Positions 7,002-12,613 of a stretch of DNA of 14,760 bases are shown piece by piece (position 1 is the stretch's first letter; each line of letters opens with the position of its first letter). The stretch is from Desulfovibrio sp. GTDB taxonomy: Bacteria > Desulfobacterota > Desulfovibrionia > Desulfovibrionales > Desulfovibrionaceae. The notes beneath the pieces were generated by a model that made no database searches, was not told where the DNA came from, and saw only the letters and a list, made by a program, of their open reading frames with translations. Position numbers and translations under genes: made by a program. The stretch is taken from the NCBI GenBank assembly GCA_031282465.1, contig JAITDR010000065.1, positions 1-14,760 on the forward strand, in the 5' to 3' direction.

Positions 7002-9452
7002 ATGCACAGCGACATTGAATACGCCGTCGCGCTGAGCAACGCGCTCGCGCGTATTACGAAAACGCCCGCGCTGACCGCCGGGATACTGCGGGACGCCGCC
7101 GAAGTCATTGCCGGCGAAGGATGCCGCGCCCTGAATGCCGGCCGCGTGGGCCTGTGGCGTCTGTTGCGCGACAAGCCGGCCTTGCGGAGTATTACAAGCT
7201 GCGACTGCGCCTGCGGCGCGTATACCGTGCAGGAGGATTTTCCTCTTGACGACCGGCAGCGCTACGTTGAATTGCTGCACACCGAACGGCTCCTGATCAT
7301 CGACGATATTGCGCATTCCGATATTTTGCCGAATCTCAAAGAAACCTACGGCCCCGACGTATGCGCGCTGCTTGACGCTCCGGTCCGCATGGGGGGCGAA
7401 CTGGTCGGCGTGGTGTGTATAGAGCAGGACCGCACGGAACAGTTTCCCGAACGCCGCGTCTGGACGATAGAAGAACAGAACTTCGCCTCGTCCCTGGCGG
7501 ATTTTTTGGCGCTGGCCATGAACAGCGCCGAACGCCGCCGGCTGATGCTCCGCACGGAAACCCTGATGAGCAACTTACCGGGTATGGTATACCAGTGCCT
7601 GCATGATCCGCCGAACTATACCTTCACGTTCGTCAGTGAAGGCTGTTATCCGCTCACCGGTTATACCCCGCAGGAGTTGCTCGGCAACAGCGCCGTAAAA
7701 TTTTTCGACATGGTCCATCCGGAGGATGCGGACACCCTGGCGGGACTCAGCTGCGAAACGCTTGCCCTGGGCCTGCCTTTGGAGACAACGTTCCGCATCG
7801 TCACGAAGGACGGCAGCGTCAAGTGGATTTGGGATCGCTGCCGCGTGACGGAGAAAAAGCCCGACGGCACGCCGCACCTGCTGGAAGGCTTTTATACCGA
7901 TATTACGGAACAGCGGCGTCTGGAGGCCGCTGAATTCGCCAACCAGGCAAAATCCGAGTTTTTGGCCAACATGAGCCATGAAATCCGCACTCCGATGAAC
8001 GCCATTCTCGGCATGACGGAGCTGGCGATAAAAAACTTCCCTCAGGCATCGGTTCTGGAATACCTGGGCCACATCAAGCGGGCAGGCGCGTCGCTGCTCT
8101 CCATCATCAACGACATACTCGATTTTTCCAAAATTGAGTCCGGCGCGATGGAACTCGTTCCCGACTCATACAACATCCATACGCTGATCAACGACATCGT
8201 CACGATGATCCAGATCCGCATCGGCGACAAGCCCGTTACGCTGATTGTCGACGACGACCCGCTGCTGCCGCAGGAGATGATCGGCGACGTCACCCGCATC
8301 AAGCAGGTTGCCGTCAATCTTCTCTCCAATGCCGTAAAGTTTACAAAGCAGGGACATATTATATTCAGCATTGCCGTCGAGCAGATGAACGATGCCTTGT
8401 GCAGGGCGTATTTCAGCGTGCATGATACCGGCATAGGCATCCGTACGGAAGATATTCCCCACCTGTTCGGCAATTTTTCGCAGGTAGATACCCGGAAAAA
8501 CCGCGGAATAGAAGGTTCCGGCCTGGGGCTTGCCATTTCCAAAAGACTGGTTGAGCTTATGGGCGGCGAAATCCATGTGGAAAGCGTGTACGGTGAAGGA
8601 TCGTGCTTTTCCTTTTACATCATGCAGCAGCTTGCAAACGCCGAGCCCGCCGTCGCGCTGCAGCCGGACGGGAAACGTTGCGCGGGCATCCGGCTTGCAG
8701 GCGTGGAAAAAACCCGGAGCCTTGCCGATAAATTGACGAAATTGGGCGTACCCTGCAAAATTGTGCAGGGCGCGGAGGATTATGCAGGCTGCACGCATGT
8801 GTTTTTTGACGGAGACGACTATGCCGTCGTCCGAGACAAGGCCGGCCCCGGTACGGTCTTGATTGCCCTGACTGCAGGCCCGGCGGACGAATACGGGCTT
8901 CCTCCCGCGGTACGGTCCGCATATGTTCCTCTCACCAGCCTTACCGTCGCGAAACTGCTGGACGCCCGCGTCTGCTCCGGCGCGGACGGCGCGGCGGAGG
9001 ACACGGCTTCCGCCCTGCGCGTGTCCGGCGCGCGTTTCCTGGTGGTGGACGACAACGACGTCAACCTTATGATTGCCGAAAACCTGCTGCGCTCGTACGG
9101 AGGTGAAGTGGATACCGCCGCATCGGGCGCCGAGGCTGTCGAACTCGTGCGGAACGGCGATTATGATATCGTGTTTATGGACCACATGATGCCCGAGATG
9201 GACGGCATAGATGCTACCGTGCTCATCCGCGCCCTGCCGGGTGAAAAGTACGCCCGCCTGCCCATCGTGGCGCTCACCGCCAACGTTGTGGGCGAGGTGC
9301 GCGGCATGCTCCTGAGCGGCGGCATGAATGACTTTCTTGCAAAACCCATCGGGATACGGGAGCTTGAATTGATCCTGCAACAGTGGCTTCCCGGCGATAA
9401 ACTGCATCTCGACGAAGCGCGGCAAGGCGACGGTGTGCATACGGCCTGCTGA
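7002..9452 (+). CDS. Soluble hybrid histidine kinase (GAF, PAS, HisKA, HATPase, pseudo-REC, REC), no Hpt
   Basis: 816 residues from the ATG at 7002, with GGGAGGG at 6988-6994 seven nt upstream. The GAF (about 5-175), PAS (about 180-300), HisKA (H326 in [13 protein letters not shown]), HATPase ([24 protein letters not shown]) and degenerate receiver (about 560-667) closely follow gene 3, residue by residue and in many DNA stretches, so the two are recent paralogues. The final REC has VVDDNDVN, D727 in [11 protein letters not shown], and AKPI, but it is clearly different from the near-identical receivers of genes 2 and 3. The protein ends about 20 residues after it. With no Hpt of its own, it would need a separate Hpt partner; those of the three neighbours are candidates. 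The signal is unknown. Confidence 0.92.
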   Translation: MHSDIEYAVALSNALARITKTPALTAGILRDAAEVIAGEGCRALNAGRVGLWRLLRDKPALRSITSCDCACGAYTVQEDFPLDDRQRYVELLHTERLLIIDDIAHSDILPNLKETYGPDVCALLDAPVRMGGELVGVVCIEQDRTEQFPERRVWTIEEQNFASSLADFLALAMNSAERRRLMLRTETLMSNLPGMVYQCLHDPPNYTFTFVSEGCYPLTGYTPQELLGNSAVKFFDMVHPEDADTLAGLSCETLALGLPLETTFRIVTKDGSVKWIWDRCRVTEKKPDGTPHLLEGFYTDITEQRRLEAAEFANQAKSEFLANMSHEIRTPMNAILGMTELAIKNFPQASVLEYLGHIKRAGASLLSIINDILDFSKIESGAMELVPDSYNIHTLINDIVTMIQIRIGDKPVTLIVDDDPLLPQEMIGDVTRIKQVAVNLLSNAVKFTKQGHIIFSIAVEQMNDALCRAYFSVHDTGIGIRTEDIPHLFGNFSQVDTRKNRGIEGSGLGLAISKRLVELMGGEIHVESVYGEGSCFSFYIMQQLANAEPAVALQPDGKRCAGIRLAGVEKTRSLADKLTKLGVPCKIVQGAEDYAGCTHVFFDGDDYAVVRDKAGPGTVLIALTAGPADEYGLPPAVRSAYVPLTSLTVAKLLDARVCSGADGAAEDTASALRVSGARFLVVDDNDVNLMIAENLLRSYGGEVDTAASGAEAVELVRNGDYDIVFMDHMMPEMDGIDATVLIRALPGEKYARLPIVALTANVVGEVRGMLLSGGMNDFLAKPIGIRELELILQQWLPGDKLHLDEARQGDGVHTAC

Positions 9453-9473
9453 TTGCGCGGTGTCCGAATTCAC

Positions 9474-9502
9474 TTGACAGGCGGTGGAGCGGCGGCTATC
9501 AG
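9474..9502 (+). promoter_or_regulatory. Sigma70-type promoter for the ferredoxin gene
   Basis: A perfect -35 box TTGACA (9474-9479) is followed after exactly 17 nt by TATCAG (9497-9502, 4 of 6 to TATAAT). It lies in the 125-nt gap after the kinase array, about 75 nt before the ferredoxin start, so the ferredoxin is probably its own transcription unit. Confidence 0.7.
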
Positions 9503-9577
9503 CAGGGAACGGGCGCTTCCGCCTGAAAAAAGCATTGCGCGAACGGGCTGCCGATGCCCGAAACATTGGAGGATACT

Positions 9578-9766
9578 ATGGCCTGGAACGTAACCGTAGA
9601 TGCCGATAAATGTGTCGGCGACAACGAATGTGTGGATGTCTGCCCTGTCGAAGTGTATGAGCTGCAGGACGGCAAAGCTGTACCCGTGAACGCGGATGAA
9701 TGTCTCGGCTGCGAATCCTGCGTCGAAGTTTGCGAATCGGGCGCCATAACCGTCGAGGAATTGTAG
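9578..9766 (+). CDS. Small 7Fe-type ferredoxin ([3Fe-4S]/[4Fe-4S]), Desulfovibrio ferredoxin III-like
   Basis: 62 residues from the ATG at 9578, with GGAGG at 9568-9572. An upstream in-frame ATG at 9554 has no ribosome site and adds residues foreign to the family. It carries electrons in the cytoplasm. The first cluster motif reads C12-x2-D15-x2-C18-x3-C22-Pro, with Asp in place of the second Cys. The second motif is complete: C42-x2-C45-x2-C48-x3-C52. In the Desulfovibrio africanus ferredoxin III family the same Asp gives a [3Fe-4S] cluster that can take up a further metal. By that model C12, C18 and C52 (with D15) hold the first cluster and C22, C42, C45 and C48 hold the [4Fe-4S]. It has its own promoter upstream and a terminator downstream. 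The partner enzymes are not in the window. Confidence 0.95.
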   Translation: MAWNVTVDADKCVGDNECVDVCPVEVYELQDGKAVPVNADECLGCESCVEVCESGAITVEEL

Positions 9767-9802
9767 GCCCCGCGGTCTTGCGCCCGTCCGGCTTCCGCGC
9801 GT

Positions 9803-9822
9803 GCGTCCGGGAGGACGCTTTT
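9803..9822 (+). terminator. Short intrinsic terminator after the ferredoxin gene
   Basis: The stem GCGTCC (9803-9808) / GGACGC (9813-9818) with a GGGA tetraloop is directly followed by TTTT (9819-9822). It lies 37 nt after the ferredoxin stop. The T run is short but the shape is right. Confidence 0.65.
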
Positions 9823-9848
9823 CCGGGGAGCGCCGCCCCCCGCCGATA

Positions 9849-9885
9849 TACGGCTCCCGTTGCGGCTCGCCGAAAGGGAGCCGTA
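9849..9885 (+). other. Hairpin in the leader of the IMP cyclohydrolase gene
   Basis: A perfect 10-bp inverted repeat, TACGGCTCCC (9849-9858) with GGGAGCCGTA (9876-9885), around a 17-nt loop. It sits 32 nt before the start at 9918 with no T run after it. It could be a second, weak stop for ferredoxin transcripts or a leader element of the purine gene; I cannot tell which. No clear promoter is visible in 9823-9917. Confidence 0.4.
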
Positions 9886-9917
9886 GCCGTTCAGGCGCAT
9901 ACTGCCGAGGGACAGGC

Positions 9918-10589
9918 ATGGAACGTATACCGATAAAGCGGGCTGTCCTGAGCGTTACGGACAAAAGCGGTCTGACCGGCTTTGCCGCCTTTCTGGCGCA
10001 AGGGGGCGTCGAACTCGTTTCCACAGGCGGCACGGCGGCTGCACTCCGTCAGGCGGGGCTCCCGGTCACGCAGGTCGATGCGCTGACGGGGTTTCCGGAA
10101 ATTTTGGACGGGCGGGTGAAAACCCTTCATCCAGGCATTTACGGCGGCATACTGGCGGACAAGGACAATCCCGGCCACCTGCGCAGCCTGCGCGGGCACG
10201 GCATCGGCCTGATTGATCTGGTCTGCGTCAATCTGTACAATTTCGCCCAAGCTGTCGGGTGGGAGACGCCCCCGGCACCGGACGGAGGGGAGTGTTCCGC
10301 GCAGCCCCTCCCCGGCTGCGGCGGGCAACGCCCTGCGCCGTCGCTCCGGGACGCCGTGGAAGAAATAGACATCGGCGGTCCCTGCATGCTGCGCGCGGCA
10401 GCAAAAAATTTCAACTCCGTACTGGCGGTCGATTCGCCCTCCCTGTACCCTGAAGTTATGCGGGTGCTGGCGGACAACGGCATGTGCGCGCCGCTCGACC
10501 TGCGCCTGCGTTGCGCGACCGCGGTGTTTGCCGGCACCGCTGCTTACGACCGGATGATAGCGGAGTACCTGGGAACCCGCGCGCCTTGA
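9918..10589 (+). CDS. purH: IMP cyclohydrolase (PurH N-terminal domain only)
   Basis: 223 residues from the ATG at 9918, with GAGGG at 9907-9911. It closes the ring of FAICAR to give IMP, the last step of purine synthesis. The MGS-like fold is plain: SVTDKSG, STGGTA, GFPEILDGRVKTLHPGIYGG, VNLYNFAQ, EIDIGGP and AAKN. K68, Y107, D151 and K163 match the active-site residues known from human ATIC (K66, Y104, D125, K137). Bifunctional PurH has some 520 residues; this ends at TAAYDRMIAEYL where the transformylase half would begin, and the next gene is unrelated. The organism must therefore make FAICAR with another protein, as the split arrangement in Desulfovibrio suggests. Residues about 114-142 are a Gly/Pro/Cys-rich insertion absent from E. 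coli PurH, built from the repeat seen in the kinases. The TGA stop is 27 nt before the hflX start, so the two are probably co-transcribed. Confidence 0.92.
   Translation: MERIPIKRAVLSVTDKSGLTGFAAFLAQGGVELVSTGGTAAALRQAGLPVTQVDALTGFPEILDGRVKTLHPGIYGGILADKDNPGHLRSLRGHGIGLIDLVCVNLYNFAQAVGWETPPAPDGGECSAQPLPGCGGQRPAPSLRDAVEEIDIGGPCMLRAAAKNFNSVLAVDSPSLYPEVMRVLADNGMCAPLDLRLRCATAVFAGTAAYDRMIAEYLGTRAP
10281..10352 (+). repeat. In-frame repeat unit H inside the IMP cyclohydrolase gene
   Basis: GGGGAG (10287-10292), then GCAGCCCCT (10301-10309), then CGGGCAACGCCCTGCG, read in the same codon phase as most kinase copies. The protein GECSAQPLPGCGGQRPAPSLRDA lines up with GEACPPQTVADHSGRSPDASLRAF in kinase gene 2. 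Against E. coli PurH from memory the loop is about 23 residues longer, close to one unit. Confidence 0.55.
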
Positions 10590-10604
10590 GCGGCGCAAAA
10601 AGGC

Positions 10605-10619
10605 GGAGGCGCTGCCATA
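10605..10619 (+). promoter_or_regulatory. Ribosome binding site with a probable AUA start codon for hflX
   Basis: GGAGG (10605-10609) lies exactly 7 nt before ATA (10617-10619). Between the PurH stop and the TTG at 10671, this frame holds no ATG, GTG or TTG, yet it encodes ARVEGNIQGLKPSRLKALSRLY, which looks like the N-terminus of deltaproteobacterial HflX proteins. The TTG at 10671 has no well-spaced ribosome site. Confidence 0.6.
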
Positions 10620-12551
10620 GCCAGGGTTGAAGGAAATATCCAGGGGCTCAAGCCCAGCCGGCTCAAGGCGTTGTCCCGCCTGTACACCCGTCGCTACCCG
10701 ACTTCCGGTTACAGCCCGGAGCAGGCGCGGGAATTGACCGGCCTGTCGCGTGACTTGGGCAGGCAGATCGGACTGCTCATAGACAGGCAGGGCCGGCCGC
10801 AGATGGTCCTTGTGGGGGATTTCGCGAGCATCCTCATTCCCGAATTGCCGCGCTCGCGCGAAGGCGCGGGACGGCTCCGCGGTCTGCGCTTTCTGCACAC
10901 GCACCTGACCTCCGAACTTCTGTCTCAGGAAGACCTGATGGACATGCTCTTTCTGCGTCTGGACGCGGTTGCCGTCCTTGTCGCAGACGAGCACGGCGAA
11001 CCGCAGCATATGCAGCGCGCCCATCTGATGCCTCCCAATCCGGAAAACAAGCCCTACATGCTGTATCCTGCCGAGCACTGGGATCGGGTACACGTCGATT
11101 TCATCGCCGAAGCGCTGGCCCTGGAGGAAGAACTGGCGCGCGCATGGCCTGCCGAAAACGAACGCGATGCCGGGCGCCTGCCGGGAGAACAAGGGGCCGC
11201 GCCGCGCCGGGGACGCATTACGGCTTTGCCCGGCGAGGCGCGGGGGGGGGAGCAAAGCTCCCCGTGTGCCTGGGAGCGCGCTGAAACAGGGGGCCGCGAT
11301 GCGGGCAAAGGGCCCGAGAGCAGGGCCGTTCTGGTCAGCGTGTCTTCCGCATCCGCCGCGGCTCAGGAATCAGCTTTGGCGGAACTTGCCGAACTGGCGC
11401 GCTCCGCCGGGGTGTATGTAGCGGACGTCATGCGCAGGCGCGTGCGGCAGGTGAACCCGCGCAGCATCCTGGGCAAAGGCAGTCTGGCCGAACTGGAAGT
11501 CCTCGCCCTGCGCGGCAACGCCGGGCTCATCATCTTCGACGGGGAGCTTTCCCCCGCTCATCTCGGCAATCTGGCGGAAATCACCGAACGGCGCGTTCTG
11601 GACCGCACGCAGCTTATTCTGGACATTTTCGCGCAACGGGCGCTCAGCCGCGCGGGCAGGTTCCAGGTGGAACTGGCCCAGCTTCAGTACATGCTCCCGC
11701 GTCTGGTCGGCAAAAGCCGCGCGCTGGACCGCCTGGCAGGCGGCATAGGCGGACGCGGGCCGGGCGAAAGCAAGCTGGAAACAGACCGCAGGCGACTGCG
11801 GGACCGCGTGGCGCGCATCAAGGCAAGCCTGAAGGAACTGCGCAGGCAGCGTTCATTTGTCCGCGCACGCCGAGCCAAAAGCGGTACGCCGACGGTGTCT
11901 CTCGTGGGCTACACCAATGCGGGCAAAAGCACCCTGCTCAACGTCCTTACCGGCTCGACCGCGACGACGGCCGACCGCCTGTTCGCCACCCTGGACCCGA
12001 CCACGCGCCGCCTGCGCTTCCCCAAGGAAAAAGAGCTGATCCTGACCGATACCGTCGGCTTTATCCGCAGCCTGCCCAAGGAACTTCTCGAAGCCTTCCG
12101 CGCCACGCTTGAGGAACTTGAAGAGGCGGACTTGCTGCTGCATGTGGCCGACGCCTCCCATCCGGAACTGGAACAGCAGGTGAAAGCGGTCGAGGACATC
12201 CTGGAGTACCTCGGGCTGGCGCATACCCCGCGCATCCTTGTCCTGAATAAAATCGACGCGCCGGCCGGCGGCCCGGCCTGTGCCGACAACCCGGATGAAT
12301 CCGCAGCCCCGGACGAAGCGGCAGGTCCGACGCGGCGACAGTTGCTGGACCGGACGTTCCCCGGCGCTTTTTTCATCTCCGCGCGCAGCGGCGCAGGTCT
12401 TGCCGATCTGGGCGCGGCCCTGGCCGGAAGAATAGACGCGCTGCGCGCCGCACGACGCAGCGCCGACGCAGCGGAAAGCCCCGATCCGCTGCGCGGTCCG
12501 CAGCCGTCTTCATCAGAAATTCCTTTATGGTATGAAATCCCTCCTTTCTAG
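10617..12551 (+). CDS. hflX: HflX ribosome-associated GTPase with N-terminal extension
   Basis: 644 residues if read from the ATA at 10617 (see its ribosome site); 626 from the TTG at 10671. HflX binds the 50S subunit and rescues or splits stalled ribosomes. Residues 1-175 are the N-terminal extension found in some HflX proteins. About 175-236 is a low-complexity linker with a G9 run and a hairpin. From AVLVSVSS (237) comes the HflX N-domain, with NPRSILGKGSLAEL, FDGELSP and the conserved GGIGGRGPGESKLE. The G domain has G1 GYTNAGKS (431-438), G2 near ATLDPTTRR, G3 DTVGF (D478), G4 NKID (544-547) and G5 SARSG. Family members without the extension have about 430 residues. A further Pro/Ala-rich insert follows NKID. 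It lies downstream of the IMP cyclohydrolase and 62 nt before recD2. Identity is sure; the start is not. Confidence 0.92.
   Translation: MARVEGNIQGLKPSRLKALSRLYTRRYPTSGYSPEQARELTGLSRDLGRQIGLLIDRQGRPQMVLVGDFASILIPELPRSREGAGRLRGLRFLHTHLTSELLSQEDLMDMLFLRLDAVAVLVADEHGEPQHMQRAHLMPPNPENKPYMLYPAEHWDRVHVDFIAEALALEEELARAWPAENERDAGRLPGEQGAAPRRGRITALPGEARGGEQSSPCAWERAETGGRDAGKGPESRAVLVSVSSASAAAQESALAELAELARSAGVYVADVMRRRVRQVNPRSILGKGSLAELEVLALRGNAGLIIFDGELSPAHLGNLAEITERRVLDRTQLILDIFAQRALSRAGRFQVELAQLQYMLPRLVGKSRALDRLAGGIGGRGPGESKLETDRRRLRDRVARIKASLKELRRQRSFVRARRAKSGTPTVSLVGYTNAGKSTLLNVLTGSTATTADRLFATLDPTTRRLRFPKEKELILTDTVGFIRSLPKELLEAFRATLEELEEADLLLHVADASHPELEQQVKAVEDILEYLGLAHTPRILVLNKIDAPAGGPACADNPDESAAPDEAAGPTRRQLLDRTFPGAFFISARSGAGLADLGAALAGRIDALRAARRSADAAESPDPLRGPQPSSSEIPLWYEIPPF
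11242..11325 (+). repeat. G9 run, perfect hairpin and possible divergent repeat unit in the hflX linker
   Basis: Nine G (11242-11250) run into a perfect hairpin: GGGGAGC (11247-11253), AAA, GCTCCCC (11257-11263). About 45 nt on comes GCGGGCAAAGGGCCCGAGA, which resembles the CTCCGGGCAAAGTCCGGA core of the kinase repeat units, and the GGGGAG start is shared. The GCAGAC motif is missing, so membership in the family is doubtful. Confidence 0.35.
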
Positions 12552-12557
12552 GGAGGG
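12539..12557 (+). other. Small hairpin over the hflX stop codon
   Basis: CCCTCC (12539-12544) can pair with GGAGGG (12552-12557) around a 7-nt loop that includes the TAG stop (12549-12551). No T run follows, so I do not call it a terminator. The rest of 12558-12613 shows no promoter I can defend. Confidence 0.25.
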
Positions 12558-12613
12558 GACAAGCCGACCGGCGCCGGCCCGGCGAACAGAGCCGGCAGCG
12601 GATTGAGAGAACC

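Noticed and set aside
8166..9566. 466-residue minus-strand ORF opposite gene 4 and the ferredoxin promoter
   Set aside because: It is a shadow of the kinase, with protein content typical of antisense GC-rich frames.
10671..10673. TTG as the hflX start
   Set aside because: Family-like residues continue upstream and there is no well-spaced ribosome site. It is kept only as the fallback start.
9891..11255. 454-residue minus-strand ORF across purH and hflX
   Set aside because: It crosses two real genes and their gap on the other strand, has no recognisable motif and no ribosome site that I could find.
12529..12540. Possible -10-like TATGGTATGAAAT before recD2
   Set aside because: No matching -35 box at a suitable distance, and it lies in the hflX coding end.
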